The notes: generated from the letters alone by a model not told the origin. Shown: positions 15,701 through 25,251, numbered from the stretch's first letter. The stretch: 32,415 nucleotides of DNA from Bacillota bacterium (GCA_018818645.1 JAHIRQ010000092.1:1-32415), one strand, 5' to 3'. Made by a program: numbers and translations.

Positions 15701-16141
15701 ATGAATTTAGAGAAAATGAAAGAAAAATTAATACCCATATTAAATAAAAGTGAGCTGTCGATTTATTCGATAAGAACAAAAAAAGAGTATGGTGAAAAGA
15801 TAGTTGAAATTCTCATAGACACAGAAACTATGGATATCAATGATCTTGAAAAGATACATCTTGAATATATCGAAACACTAACTGATGAGGATATGGATCC
15901 AGACTATTTTCTTGAACTATCATCACTAGGTGCTGAAAGACCCTTAAAAACAAAAGAAGAAGTTCTTAAAGCAGTGGGTCGATATATATATTTGGAATCA
16001 CCCAAATATAAAGGGTTGGGTACACTTGTTTCATGCATAGATGATATACTATTAGTAGAGATTAATGAAAAAGGTCGTATAAGAAAAATTGAAATCAAGG
16101 TTGATGACGCAAGAAAAATGCGTACTGCCATCAAGTTTTAG
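15701..16141 (+). CDS. rimP: Ribosome maturation factor RimP
   Basis: RimP assists maturation of the 30S subunit. From the chosen start it is 146 aa, normal for the family. Recognisable parts are EKIVEILIDTETMDINDLEKIHLEYIETL and DYFLELSSLGAERPLKTKEEV, matching the family's LEVSSPGxxRPL region (the usual SSPG is SSLG here). The C-terminal SH3-like domain follows. The frame extends upstream to 15659, but those codons lie in the leader hairpin. The ATG at 15701 has GAGG five bases upstream and gives the usual N-terminus. First gene of the operon, nine bases before nusA. Confidence 0.93.
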   Translation: MNLEKMKEKLIPILNKSELSIYSIRTKKEYGEKIVEILIDTETMDINDLEKIHLEYIETLTDEDMDPDYFLELSSLGAERPLKTKEEVLKAVGRYIYLESPKYKGLGTLVSCIDDILLVEINEKGRIRKIEIKVDDARKMRTAIKF

Positions 16142-16150
16142 GAGGATATC

Positions 16151-17221
16151 ATGATTAGTAAAGAATTTTTTAAAAACATCGAAGCGGTTGCTGATGAAAA
16201 AGAATTAACGCATGATCAAGTTTTAGAAGCGTTTGTTCAAGGAATGATTGCAGGTTGCAAGAAGGCACATGATGTGCGTTCATGCCGTGTAGAAATCAAG
16301 GAAGAAAAGAGTGAAATTCTTGTTTATAAACAACATCTTGTCGTTGAAGAATATTCAATGGATGCAGACAAGAACTACTCACAAATTTTAATTGATGAAG
16401 CGAAACTAATCAATTCTCGTGCTAAAGTTGGCGATGTCATCGAAGAAAAAATCGATCCAAAGGATTTTGGACATTTTGCTGTGCGTGATTTCAAGAGTAG
16501 ACTCAATGAGACCTTAATCAACATGCAAAAAGAAAATTTATACAAGCATTTCAAGAAATTTGAACACGAAATGATCTCAGCTCGAGTTATTGATGTAGCT
16601 GATGAGCACTACCGTTTAGATATAGGTAAGGATTTAACCACTTTATTACCCAAGAAAGAAGCACTACCTAAAGACAAGTTCCACGTAGGTGACTATGTGA
16701 GAGTTTATGTATCCGATGTAGAAATGAAGACAAAATGGCCTAAGGTCTTTGTCAGTCGTTCGCATCCTTCATTAATCATTCGTCTTTTAGAGAGCTTTAT
16801 TCCTGAAATCAAGGATGGAATTATCGAAGTCATGGGAATTTCACGTGATCCAGGAGACCGTTCAAAGATTGGAGTAAAATCAAATGATCCAAAAGTAGAT
16901 CCAATAGGAGCTTGTGTTGGTGAAGGTGGTTCTAGAATTCGTGAAATTGTAAAAGCTTTATCTGATGAAAAAATTGATTTATTCCGTTGGAGTGACAATG
17001 AAAAGGAATTGATTGCAAATGCACTACAACCTGCTGAAGTTATCGCAGTAACCAGAGTCAATCCAAAGGAAAAAAATGCACTCGCTATCGTGCCAAACGA
17101 TCAGCTCTCACTTGCAATTGGTAAGTTAGGACAAAATGTTAAACTTGCTGTTCAAGCATGTGGTTGGAGCATCGATATTAAGAGTGAAGAAATGGCTCAA
17201 GGCGAAGGCATCCTATATTAA
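16151..17221 (+). CDS. nusA: Transcription termination/antitermination factor NusA
   Basis: NusA binds RNA polymerase and modulates pausing, intrinsic termination and antitermination. The 356-aa protein has an N-terminal polymerase-binding domain (to about 125), an S1 domain (about 135-200) and two KH domains. GACVGEGGSRIREIVKAL marks the KH1 end and NDQLSLAIGKLGQNVKLA marks KH2. It stops after KH2, as in Firmicutes and Mollicutes, without the acidic repeats of E. coli NusA. TAGGAGG lies before the ATG. In other bacteria NusA regulates its own operon by acting on leader terminators, which makes the rimP leader hairpin relevant. Confidence 0.97.
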   Translation: MISKEFFKNIEAVADEKELTHDQVLEAFVQGMIAGCKKAHDVRSCRVEIKEEKSEILVYKQHLVVEEYSMDADKNYSQILIDEAKLINSRAKVGDVIEEKIDPKDFGHFAVRDFKSRLNETLINMQKENLYKHFKKFEHEMISARVIDVADEHYRLDIGKDLTTLLPKKEALPKDKFHVGDYVRVYVSDVEMKTKWPKVFVSRSHPSLIIRLLESFIPEIKDGIIEVMGISRDPGDRSKIGVKSNDPKVDPIGACVGEGGSRIREIVKALSDEKIDLFRWSDNEKELIANALQPAEVIAVTRVNPKEKNALAIVPNDQLSLAIGKLGQNVKLAVQACGWSIDIKSEEMAQGEGILY

Positions 17222-17251
17222 TCTATAGAATCCTTAGAAAGGGTGATGTCA

Positions 17252-17518
17252 GTGACAAAAGTCAAAAAAATACCATTAAGAACATGTGTAGTTTCAAAAG
17301 AAGTTCTACCGAAAAAGTCTTTGGTTAGAATTGCAGCAACAAAAGAAGGTGTTGTTTCCATCGATTTAGTTGGAAAAGCTCCTGGACGTGGTGCATACCT
17401 TAAATTAAGTAAAGAAGTCATCTTACTTGCTAAGAAAAACAAGGCTCTCGATCGCAAGCTTGAGGTAACAGTTCCTGATGAGATTTATGATGAACTGCTA
17501 AAAATTGCTAATGAATAA
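17252..17518 (+). CDS. rnpM: YlxR family protein (RNase P modulator RnpM)
   Basis: This small basic protein (88 aa from the chosen start) belongs to the YlxR/DUF448 family. KIPLRTCVVSKEVLPKKSLVRI and APGRGAYLKL are the family hallmarks (RxCVxxxxxxxKxxLxR and GRGAYxC; the last Cys is Leu here). In B. subtilis the protein binds RNase P RNA and modulates its activity. Three in-frame starts compete: GTG 17243, ATG 17246 and GTG 17252. I prefer 17252 because GGTGAT ends four bases before it while the ATG sits within that pairing stretch. It overlaps the next gene by eight bases. Confidence 0.9.
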   Translation: MTKVKKIPLRTCVVSKEVLPKKSLVRIAATKEGVVSIDLVGKAPGRGAYLKLSKEVILLAKKNKALDRKLEVTVPDEIYDELLKIANE

Positions 17519-17801
17519 CCTAATAGGATTAGCACGTCGAGCTAAGAAAGTCACAGTTGGAACTGATGTAACGATGACTGCACTCAGAAATGGGAAGTTA
17601 TCTTTAATTTTGATGGCAACTGATGCATCGCACACAACAAAGAAAAAAGTTTATGACAAGGCCAAAACCTATCAGGTAGAGGTTATTGAAGAATTATCGT
17701 CATTTGAAATTTCAAATGCACTAGGCAAAGACGACATCAAAGTGATTGGAATAACCGATAGGGGGTTTAGTCAATTATTGATGGACAAGAGAAGGAAGTG
17801 A
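17511..17801 (+). CDS. ylxQ: L7Ae-family ribosomal-type protein YlxQ
   Basis: This 96-aa protein of the L7Ae/L30e/Gadd45 family binds kink-turn RNA and is probably ribosome-associated. NNLIGLARRAKKVTVGTD matches the family's N-terminal LgLArRAgkvxxG motif. LILMATDASHTTKKK fits the L7Ae core (the family's liAxDaSxnTkkK) and IKVIGITDRGFSQLL the C-terminal helix. I choose ATG 17511 over the upstream TTG frame extension. It overlaps rnpM by eight bases and has no clear Shine-Dalgarno, so coupling is likely. The stop is TGA, four bases before infB. Confidence 0.9.
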   Translation: MNNLIGLARRAKKVTVGTDVTMTALRNGKLSLILMATDASHTTKKKVYDKAKTYQVEVIEELSSFEISNALGKDDIKVIGITDRGFSQLLMDKRRK

Positions 17802-17805
17802 TTTT

Positions 17806-19674
17806 ATGCCAGCACCAAAGAAGTTTAATAGTAATAACAGTTCGGCAAAGAAAAAATTCGATGTTAAAAAACAAACGAACTACCCTAAAAGGGATGTAAG
17901 ACCTGCAGCACCAAAAACTGTAGGTGAAAAAATATTTATTTATAAACCTGAAATGAATGTTTCTGATGTAGCCTCAGGTTTAGGCTTAAGTAATGCATCG
18001 ATGATTAAAAAATTAATGCAACTCGGTTTAATGGCTAGTATCAATCAAGTCATTGATAGAGATACAATTGAAGTTATAGCACTTGATGAAGGATATAAAG
18101 TTGAAGATGAAGTCATCACAGACGTTACACGTTATGATGAAATGGAATTGGTCGATGATCCAAAAGATATGGTGAAAAGACCTCCAATCGTTACCGTTAT
18201 GGGACACGTTGACCATGGGAAGACAACTTTGCTAGATGCGATTCGTAAATCAAGAGTCGTTGAAGGAGAAGCTGGTGGAATCACTCAACATATTGGTGCT
18301 TATCAAGTTATTCGTAATGGTGAACCCATTACATTTATCGATACTCCAGGACATGCTGCATTCACAGAAATGCGTGCACGTGGAGCAAAAGTTACCGATA
18401 TCGTTATTTTAGTTGTTGCAGCAGATGATGGCGTGATGCCACAAACTATTGAAGCATTAGATCATGCGAAGGCTGCTAAGGTTCCAATTGTTGTTGCTGT
18501 TAATAAAATGGATAAAGCATCAGCAAATGCAGACCGTGTCATGAAGGAACTATCAGACCATGGATTAATTCCAGAAGCATGGGGTGGTAAAACACCATTT
18601 GTCTATGTTTCTGCACTTAAGAAACAAGGTTTAGAAGAGCTACTTGACGTAGTTCAATTGATTAGTGATATTGAAGAATTCAAAGCGAATCCTAAGCGTT
18701 TGGCTAAGGGTACAGTCATTGAAGCTCAACTGGATAAAGGCCGTGGTGCAGTCGCAACTTTAATCGTTGAAACTGGTACATTGCATGTCGGTGATTATAT
18801 CGTTATTGGTAATACTTATGGTAAGGTTAGAACCATGCAAGATGACCTTAAGAAAAGATATAACGAAGCAATTCCTTCTCAACCTATTGAAATTACAGGC
18901 TTGAATGAAGTTCCACAAGCTGGTGATATCTTTATGGCATTTAAAGATGAAAGAGTGACTAGAGATATCGCGAATGAGCGTCAATCTAGAGTCAAAGATA
19001 CTGAATCAAAATCTGTTAAGAAAACTTCACTTGACTCTATGTTTGGTGAAATAGAATCAACAGAAAAAGAATTGAATATCATTATCAAAGGTGATGTTCA
19101 AGGCTCTATTGAAGCACTTAAAGGGTTATTAGAACACATTGATGTCAGTGGATTTCATGTCAATGTTGTCAGATCTTCAGTTGGAGCAATCACTGAAAAT
19201 GACGTCACGCTCGCATCTGCCTCCAAGGCAATCGTTATTGGTTTCAATGTTAGACCTTCAGCTGCTGTCAAGCAGGTTGCAGATCAACAAGGTGTTGAAA
19301 TCAGACTTTATAGCATTATTTACCGTGTTCAAGAAGATATTGAAGCAGCCTTAAAGGGTATGCTTGAGCCAACATTTGAAGAAATCGTTACAGGGACTGC
19401 AGAAGTTAGAGATACCTTTAAGGTCTCCAAGATTGGTACAATCGCAGGATGTTATGTAACGGATGGATTGATAAAACGCGATGCATTAGTTCGCGTCCTC
19501 AGAAACTCAGTTGTTGTCTATGAAGGCAAACTTGCATCATTAAAGAGATTTAAAGATGATGCTAAGGAAGTCAAATATGGTTATGAATGTGGTCTCTCTA
19601 TCGAAAATTTTAACGATCTTAAGGTGGGAGACGTTATTGAAGCATCACAAATGAAGGAAGTTGAGGTAGACTAA
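17806..19674 (+). CDS. infB: Translation initiation factor IF-2
   Basis: IF-2 is the GTPase that brings fMet-tRNA to the 30S subunit and promotes 50S joining. The 622-aa protein has a short basic N-terminus and a small IF2_N domain (about 45-95). The G domain has GHVDHGKT (133-140), DTPGH (179-183) and NKMD (233-236). Domains II, III and IV follow, the last ending with [18 protein letters not shown]. The N-terminal region is very short compared with E. coli or Bacillus, as in Mollicutes. GGAAGTGAT precedes the ATG. Part of the conserved nusA-infB operon. Confidence 0.98.
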   Translation: MPAPKKFNSNNSSAKKKFDVKKQTNYPKRDVRPAAPKTVGEKIFIYKPEMNVSDVASGLGLSNASMIKKLMQLGLMASINQVIDRDTIEVIALDEGYKVEDEVITDVTRYDEMELVDDPKDMVKRPPIVTVMGHVDHGKTTLLDAIRKSRVVEGEAGGITQHIGAYQVIRNGEPITFIDTPGHAAFTEMRARGAKVTDIVILVVAADDGVMPQTIEALDHAKAAKVPIVVAVNKMDKASANADRVMKELSDHGLIPEAWGGKTPFVYVSALKKQGLEELLDVVQLISDIEEFKANPKRLAKGTVIEAQLDKGRGAVATLIVETGTLHVGDYIVIGNTYGKVRTMQDDLKKRYNEAIPSQPIEITGLNEVPQAGDIFMAFKDERVTRDIANERQSRVKDTESKSVKKTSLDSMFGEIESTEKELNIIIKGDVQGSIEALKGLLEHIDVSGFHVNVVRSSVGAITENDVTLASASKAIVIGFNVRPSAAVKQVADQQGVEIRLYSIIYRVQEDIEAALKGMLEPTFEEIVTGTAEVRDTFKVSKIGTIAGCYVTDGLIKRDALVRVLRNSVVVYEGKLASLKRFKDDAKEVKYGYECGLSIENFNDLKVGDVIEASQMKEVEVD

Positions 19675-19675
19675 T

Positions 19676-20017
19676 ATGTCAATTACAACAGATCGTTTAG
19701 CAAGTTTAATTCAAAGAGAATTGGCTTCTATTGTCAATCAAGAAGTTAAGGATAAAAGCTTTGGTTATATCAATTTAACAGAAGTGAAAGTGACTAAGGA
19801 TGTTTCATTTGCAACCATCTATTACACAATTTTATCTGATGATCCTAAGATTATCGAAAAATCAAAACTTTCGATTGAAGAATCAAAAGTTACGATTCGT
19901 ATGGAACTCGCTAAAAAAATTAAAAATATTAGAAAGATTCCTGATTTGATTTTTAAATATGATGAAGCACTTGCCTATGGCAACCATATTGACAAGATTC
20001 TGAAAACAATAAAGTAA
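19676..20017 (+). CDS. rbfA: Ribosome-binding factor A
   Basis: RbfA is a KH-fold protein that binds the 30S subunit during late 16S rRNA maturation and cold adaptation. The 113-aa protein shows the family pattern: RLASLIQRELASIVNQEVKD at the N-terminus, INLTEVKVTKDVSFATIYY in the middle and RKIPDLIFKYDEALAYGNHIDKIL near the end. It starts one base after the infB stop with GAGGT upstream. It is the last gene of the operon, and its stop codon lies inside the terminator stem. Confidence 0.95.
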   Translation: MSITTDRLASLIQRELASIVNQEVKDKSFGYINLTEVKVTKDVSFATIYYTILSDDPKIIEKSKLSIEESKVTIRMELAKKIKNIRKIPDLIFKYDEALAYGNHIDKILKTIK

Positions 20018-20034
20018 CCTCGGTTACTTTTTTT
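20011..20034 (+). terminator. Terminator of the rimP-rbfA operon
   Basis: AAAGTAAC (20011-20018), loop CTCG, GTTACTTT (20023-20030), then TTTT. The rbfA stop codon TAA (20015-20017) is part of the stem. Confidence 0.85.
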
Positions 20035-20044
20035 GTATTTCTGA

Positions 20045-20053
20045 TGGTATAAT
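20045..20053 (+). promoter_or_regulatory. Extended -10 promoter of the priA operon
   Basis: TGGTATAAT right after the preceding terminator and 15 bases before the priA ATG, identical to the promoter core before the aldo/keto reductase gene. No good -35. The leader contains AAAGGGGGTG. Confidence 0.62.
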
Positions 20054-20068
20054 AAAGGGGGTGAAAAC

Positions 20069-22384
20069 ATGTACGCTAAGGTCATTGTCGATATCAAACA
20101 TGAAGAAGTCAATCATTCATTTGATTATATTGTTCCAGAACATTATGGAGCTTTTTTAGAACGTGGCATGCGTGTTTTGGTTCCTTTTGGTAATCAAAAT
20201 AGACTTGGATATGTGATTGAAATCATGAAGGAAAGTACGGAAGCTACAAAAATGATTTTAGAAGTTCTTGATGCTTATCCAACGATTGATGAAGAATTAT
20301 TTCTAATCATTGATGATATGTTAAAGTATTCACCAAGTCTAATGAGTGAAGTTTTCGCAACTGTAATTCCAAGTGAATTGCTTGTCAGCTATCATAAAGT
20401 AGTTCAATTACTCGATCCAAAAAAGTGTCCTAAAGAGTTTCTACCTTTTTTTAATACCAAGGGGATTTGGAATTTAAACCAACAAGACCAAATCTATTAT
20501 CATAAGCTCAAAAGACTTAAAGACCAAAAAATAATCTCTATAGAAACACAAATTAAGGAAAAAGGTACTGAAAAAACAGAAACCATTTATTTTTTGAATC
20601 TAGATCATCATTATAACCGTATTGAAGCGTATCAAAATGTTTTGGATTTCTTTTTAAATAACGAGGAAGTCTCTAGAAAAGATCTTTTAGATGTCGGTAT
20701 TTCAACATCAACAATATCTACACTTATTAAGCATCAAGTTTTAGTACCAGCCGAAAGAGCAGTCTTTAGAGAGATAAAACATCATTTTGAACTAGAAAAT
20801 AAAAAAATTACTCTAACCGATGAACAAGAGCATGCGAAAAATGAAATCATCAAATCGATTGGAAAGAGTAAAACATTTTTATTAAAGGGGATTACTGGCT
20901 CTGGTAAAACCGAAGTGTATGTTGAAGTCATGGAGAAGGTACTTCAAAAAAATCAAAAAGTCTTAATTCTAGTTCCAGAGATTACTTTAATCGCTCCAAT
21001 GGCTAAACGACTTAAGTCACAATTTAAAAATGTAGCCATCTATCATAGTGCACTATCCAAAGGGGAGCGCTTTGATCAATATAAAAAAATTCAATCCAAT
21101 GAAGCTTCTATTATTCTAGGGACTAGAAGTGCTGTTTTTTTACCAATTGACCACTTAGGTTTACTCGTGATTGATGAAGAGCACGATTCATCTTATGAGC
21201 AACTAGAAGGTGTTATGTATGATGCAAGAAGAATAGCAGAAAAAAGAAGTATCTATCATCATGCACCACTTGTTTTAGGGAGTGCAACTCCTAGCATCGT
21301 TTCGATGTATAAAGCAACTCAAAATGATTATCATCTACTCGAATTGACAAAAAGACCATTTGATTTAATTCTACCTATCATTTGGTTAGTCGATATGAAG
21401 GATGAGCTAAAGAAAAAAAATAGTTCTATATTTTCAAAATCACTTTTAGAGGGTATGAAAAAAAGAATTGAAAACAAGGAACAAACCATTCTCTTATTCA
21501 ATAGAAAAGGCTATTCTCCTTTTGTCTTATGTAGAAATTGTGGAGATGTTCCAACATGTCCACACTGTGATATATCACTCACCTATTATAAAGATCGACA
21601 GCTCTTAAAATGTCATTATTGCGGATATGAGAAGCCGTATCAAGCAACATGTGAGGTCTGCAAGGAACCTAAGGTCAAGGAATTTGGTGCAGGTATAGAA
21701 TATGTAGAAAACGAACTTAAAAAAGCGTTACCTAAAGCGAGAATACTTCGCATGGACCATAATGTCACAAGAACTAAAGGTAGTCATGAGATATTATGGA
21801 ACAAGTTCAATAATGAAGAAGCTGATATACTTTTAGGGACTCAAATGATTGCTAAAGGACTGGATTTTCCCAAAGTAACATTAGTGGGTGTACTAATGGC
21901 TGATTTACTGCTTAAAGTACCAACCTACAGAGCATCTGAAAATGCTTATATGCTACTTGCTCAAGTGACAGGTAGATCAGGAAGATTTCTTCCTGGTGAA
22001 GCAATTATTCAAGGCTATGATTTAAATCATTATGCAATCAAAAGTGTCAGTGAAGGCTATGAAAACTTTTATAGAGAAGCACTCTATAATCGAAAATTAT
22101 CCAACTACCTTCCCTTTAAAAATACCTCTCAAATACTCGTTGAGGGAACGAATTTCTTAAAGACATATCAACATGCCTTTATGATCAAAAAAAGCCTTAT
22201 TGGTCTATCTATTGATGTTTTAGGACCAACTCAGGCAATCATTAAGAAGATTAAAGATAATTATCGATTTACATTAACCATAAAATACGAAGATATCGAT
22301 TATGAAAAGCTTTTTGAAATCATCAAAAGCTTTGACCAAGATCCATATAAGGTTAAATATTATCCGACCTTAGATATCGTTTAG
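20069..22384 (+). CDS. priA: Primosomal replication restart helicase PriA
   Basis: PriA recognises stalled or repaired forks and reloads the replicative helicase. The 771-aa protein has an N-terminal 3' DNA-binding domain (FDYIVPEHY, RVLVPFGNQNRLGYV). The helicase core has Walker A GITGSGKTEVY (Lys280), Walker B DEEH at 369-372 and the GSATPS motif. The zinc module has eight cysteines (488, 491, 497, 500, 515, 518, 528, 531), and the C-terminal helicase part includes GTQMIAKGLDFP and QVTGRSGR. Length is normal. A strong AAAGGGGGTG precedes the ATG. First gene of priA-fmt-yutG-membrane protein; Firmicutes usually have def between priA and fmt, which is missing here. Confidence 0.97.
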   Translation: MYAKVIVDIKHEEVNHSFDYIVPEHYGAFLERGMRVLVPFGNQNRLGYVIEIMKESTEATKMILEVLDAYPTIDEELFLIIDDMLKYSPSLMSEVFATVIPSELLVSYHKVVQLLDPKKCPKEFLPFFNTKGIWNLNQQDQIYYHKLKRLKDQKIISIETQIKEKGTEKTETIYFLNLDHHYNRIEAYQNVLDFFLNNEEVSRKDLLDVGISTSTISTLIKHQVLVPAERAVFREIKHHFELENKKITLTDEQEHAKNEIIKSIGKSKTFLLKGITGSGKTEVYVEVMEKVLQKNQKVLILVPEITLIAPMAKRLKSQFKNVAIYHSALSKGERFDQYKKIQSNEASIILGTRSAVFLPIDHLGLLVIDEEHDSSYEQLEGVMYDARRIAEKRSIYHHAPLVLGSATPSIVSMYKATQNDYHLLELTKRPFDLILPIIWLVDMKDELKKKNSSIFSKSLLEGMKKRIENKEQTILLFNRKGYSPFVLCRNCGDVPTCPHCDISLTYYKDRQLLKCHYCGYEKPYQATCEVCKEPKVKEFGAGIEYVENELKKALPKARILRMDHNVTRTKGSHEILWNKFNNEEADILLGTQMIAKGLDFPKVTLVGVLMADLLLKVPTYRASENAYMLLAQVTGRSGRFLPGEAIIQGYDLNHYAIKSVSEGYENFYREALYNRKLSNYLPFKNTSQILVEGTNFLKTYQHAFMIKKSLIGLSIDVLGPTQAIIKKIKDNYRFTLTIKYEDIDYEKLFEIIKSFDQDPYKVKYYPTLDIV

Positions 22385-22395
22385 GAGATGATGAC

Positions 22396-23325
22396 ATGAA
22401 AGTTGTAATGATGGGAACACCAAAATTTGCTGTTCCAGTTCTGGAAATGCTACATAAGAAGCATACTGTTTTACTGGTAGTCACACAACCAGATAAACCA
22501 ACTGGTAGAAAAAAGATTTTGACTGAATCACTTGTCAAAATAAAAGCTAAAGAACTAGATATAGAAGTTTTTCAGCCTGTAAAACTCAAAAATGATTATC
22601 AAAGAATTATAGATTTAAAACCTGATTACATTATTACAGCAGCTTATGGCCAAATGCTTCCTAAGGAGCTTTTAGACCAAATACCTGCAATCAATGTCCA
22701 CGGTTCAATTTTGCCTAGATATCGTGGAGGTGCTCCGATTCAATATGCATTATTTGATGGCTTAAGAGAAACTGGAGTCACTGTCATGTATATGGCATAT
22801 CAGATGGACAGCGGAGATATTATCAAACAAGAAGTTGTCCAAATCTATGAAAATGACAATTATATGTCCTTAAGTGAGAGAATGAGCATTGTAGGTGCAA
22901 ACTTACTCGATAGTGTCTTAAATGACATCTCACAAGGAATCAAACATAGGATTCCTCAACATATAGATAAGGTGTCATTTGCTTATACATTAAAGCGTGA
23001 GGATGAGTTTATTTCATTCCATCAATCCACAGATTCGATTATCAATCGAATCAAAGGATTATCACCAGAACCTGGTGCTCATGCGATTCTAAAAAATAAT
23101 GTTATCAAATTTTACCGTGCTCAAAAAAGTGATATAATAGACAGTAAAGCAGTTCCTGGAACTGTGCTCCAATCGAAAAAGAGACTCATTATCAAAACGC
23201 TTGATGGTTCGATTGAAATATTAGAAATTCAAGCTCCAGGTAAAAAAGTCATGAATATAAAAGATTTTTTAAATGGGCAAACGATCATCAAGGATGATGA
23301 TGTGTTTATAGAAGGGAGCAAGTAA
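22396..23325 (+). CDS. fmt: Methionyl-tRNA formyltransferase
   Basis: Fmt formylates initiator Met-tRNA using 10-formyl-tetrahydrofolate. The 309-aa protein has the N-terminal MKVVMMGTPKFAVPVLEML, the catalytic NVHGSILPRYRGGAPI segment (Asn100, His102) and Asp141 in MDSGDI. A C-terminal OB-like domain follows, with PGTVLQ and LEIQAPGKKVM. TAGGAG precedes the ATG. Eleven bases separate it from priA. Presence of fmt implies formylated initiation in this organism; the deformylase gene is not in the window. Confidence 0.97.
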   Translation: MKVVMMGTPKFAVPVLEMLHKKHTVLLVVTQPDKPTGRKKILTESLVKIKAKELDIEVFQPVKLKNDYQRIIDLKPDYIITAAYGQMLPKELLDQIPAINVHGSILPRYRGGAPIQYALFDGLRETGVTVMYMAYQMDSGDIIKQEVVQIYENDNYMSLSERMSIVGANLLDSVLNDISQGIKHRIPQHIDKVSFAYTLKREDEFISFHQSTDSIINRIKGLSPEPGAHAILKNNVIKFYRAQKSDIIDSKAVPGTVLQSKKRLIIKTLDGSIEILEIQAPGKKVMNIKDFLNGQTIIKDDDVFIEGSK

Positions 23326-23327
23326 TC

Positions 23328-23897
23328 ATGTCAGAAAAAAAGGCTAAAAAGCTGATTTATACAAGACAAGAAATGTTTGAACTGAACAAGAAAATACTAT
23401 TAAAAAGAGGAGTTACCCTAGAAGCAATCGCTGAGATTAGTTTTAAGCAGCAAGCAAAATATACAGATAATATTTCTAGAGATATTTGTTTAGAATCTGT
23501 TGAGAAAATAATATCACTTCGCGATGTGTTTCATCATGTTCAGCTAGCTGCTGAAATTGATAGACTTGCAGAAGAAGGAATGTTTCAAGGACCGATACAA
23601 GATATCATTTATGAAGACTTAGGATTATTTGGAATTGATGAGACGATGGGATTAGAAGTTTCTGGATTATATGGAACCATTGGACAAACCAATTTTGGAG
23701 ATATTGATGTCAATAAGCATGGCATCGTTAAAAGATTAAATGATGCTGGTAAAGAAGACGGAATTTGTCATACCTTCTTAGATGATATCGTTGGAGCAAT
23801 TGCTGCTGCAGCATCGACAAGAGTTGCACAGGTCATGAGCGAAGAAACAGCACACGAAGAAACTGGTTTGAAGCGTTTTTCTATTTTTGATCTATAA
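23328..23897 (+). CDS. YutG/PgpA-type phosphatidylglycerophosphatase-like protein
   Basis: This 189-aa protein resembles B. subtilis YutG, a member of the PgpA family. The conserved parts are LKRGVTLEAIAEI near the N-terminus, EIDRLAEEG, LFGIDETMGLEVSGLYGTIGQTNFG in the middle and ICHTFLDDIVGAIAAAASTR near the C-terminus. PgpA enzymes of E. coli remove the phosphate from phosphatidylglycerophosphate; YutG-type proteins lack its membrane helices and have no settled activity that I can confirm. No clear transmembrane segment is seen. GAAGGGAG precedes the ATG, and it starts two bases after fmt. Confidence 0.82.
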   Translation: MSEKKAKKLIYTRQEMFELNKKILLKRGVTLEAIAEISFKQQAKYTDNISRDICLESVEKIISLRDVFHHVQLAAEIDRLAEEGMFQGPIQDIIYEDLGLFGIDETMGLEVSGLYGTIGQTNFGDIDVNKHGIVKRLNDAGKEDGICHTFLDDIVGAIAAAASTRVAQVMSEETAHEETGLKRFSIFDL

Positions 23898-23914
23898 CAA
23901 GAAGAGGGATGAAA

Positions 23915-25225
23915 TTGGGGAAATCTAGAAAATATAGCATATGGAATCTAAAAGCACTCGGTAAAGATATATTTGCTAGGTTTTTTGGTTTTGAACAAGG
24001 TGTAGATATTACAGATGATGTTGCAGTCCTTTATCGAAGAAATGTAGTTATCAAAAATATCGTCTTTGTATCCAATCTAATGTATTCAGTCATTTTATTT
24101 CTTTTATCATTATCAACACAAGGACAGGTTGCAGACTGGGTCGTTGCATTTGTTGCATTCCCACTCACCTATGTCATCAATAAATTTTTGAAGAAATTAA
24201 TTAACATGGATCCTCATGATAAGACAAAACAATCTGTTGCCATGTATGTTGCTGCATTTTATATATTCTTTTCATCCATTTTAATTTATGCAAGACTTTA
24301 TGAAAAGGAATACTTTGAAACCGCTGCCTATATCTTAATGTATTACGCAGTGGTCGTTATCTCTTTATATCAAGAAAGAAAGCTTCTAAGCTCAAGTTTT
24401 CAAGGCTTATTGGCATTATTAACAGTCATCCATTTCATATGGACATATAGCATTCAAGGTCTCGTTGGAGAAGAAACAATTATCGAATTCTTACCAAGAT
24501 TTGTTAGAATGCCTGAGTTCTCAGACATATTACTCAGAACACTACTCTTTATTCTGTTTTATTTTGTAGTTTATGCAATTGTATCCATGGGTCAATACAT
24601 GCAAGAAGAAAGAAAACTAGAATTGATCAAAAGAAGACAAGTTCAGGGTGATTTCTCTCATATTGTTGGTGACTTATTTTCAGTTGTATTTTCTAGTTCC
24701 TATACCTTAATGGATAAAAGACATGCCTATCAAGTCCAACAAATGAGCGAAAAGCTTGCTGATTATGTCGGATTACCAAGTCAGAAGAAAACGGAAATGA
24801 ATCAATATGCAATGATTCATTTGCAATATCAAGAGATTAAAAACCTTTTAAATGATATGAATTCATTTGATGAAAAATCATATGATATTTTGAAGGAGAA
24901 AACTGAGTTAGGTTCTAAGATAGCTAAGCGTATGCAGCTTGCTCAAAAATGTGAGGATATTGCAAGAGCACACATTGAAGATACTGCAAATGAAAAATTC
25001 TTAAAAGAAATGCTTGTCATTCAACCAGAAATTGAAGCTCAAATCATTTTACTTGCTGACTTATACATCACGATGCGTGGACCAAAACCTTACAAGAGAC
25101 CAATGGCGCATAATATCGTTTTAAAATCATTCCAAACTGAGCTTTCCAATTATTTTGATTATGACTTAAAAGAAAGATTTTTAAAATTTAACGATGAGTT
25201 TGCTGAAATGTATAATAATTTCTAG
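23915..25225 (+). CDS. Six-helix membrane protein with a degenerate HD-GYP-like C-terminal domain
   Basis: The N-terminal half (to about 228) has six likely transmembrane helices. The C-terminal half (about 240-438) follows the HD-GYP phosphodiesterase pattern with the metal residues mostly lost. HAYQVQQMSEKLADYVGLP fits the domain's first helix. AMIHLQYQEIK stands where LLHDIGK is expected, and AHIEDTANEKF where HHExxxGxGYP is expected. IILLADLYITMRGPKPYKRP fits the VADVYDALTSxRPYR segment, keeping one Asp. It should therefore not hydrolyse cyclic dinucleotides but might bind a ligand or partner. The ATG at 23909 is directly abutted by AGAGGG, too close to use; the TTG at 23915 is six bases from it and is preferred. 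Last gene after fmt and yutG. Assignment is by eye and needs a profile search. Confidence 0.62.
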   Translation: MGKSRKYSIWNLKALGKDIFARFFGFEQGVDITDDVAVLYRRNVVIKNIVFVSNLMYSVILFLLSLSTQGQVADWVVAFVAFPLTYVINKFLKKLINMDPHDKTKQSVAMYVAAFYIFFSSILIYARLYEKEYFETAAYILMYYAVVVISLYQERKLLSSSFQGLLALLTVIHFIWTYSIQGLVGEETIIEFLPRFVRMPEFSDILLRTLLFILFYFVVYAIVSMGQYMQEERKLELIKRRQVQGDFSHIVGDLFSVVFSSSYTLMDKRHAYQVQQMSEKLADYVGLPSQKKTEMNQYAMIHLQYQEIKNLLNDMNSFDEKSYDILKEKTELGSKIAKRMQLAQKCEDIARAHIEDTANEKFLKEMLVIQPEIEAQIILLADLYITMRGPKPYKRPMAHNIVLKSFQTELSNYFDYDLKERFLKFNDEFAEMYNNF

Positions 25226-25251
25226 TGAACTAAAAAACAGACCGATATCGC

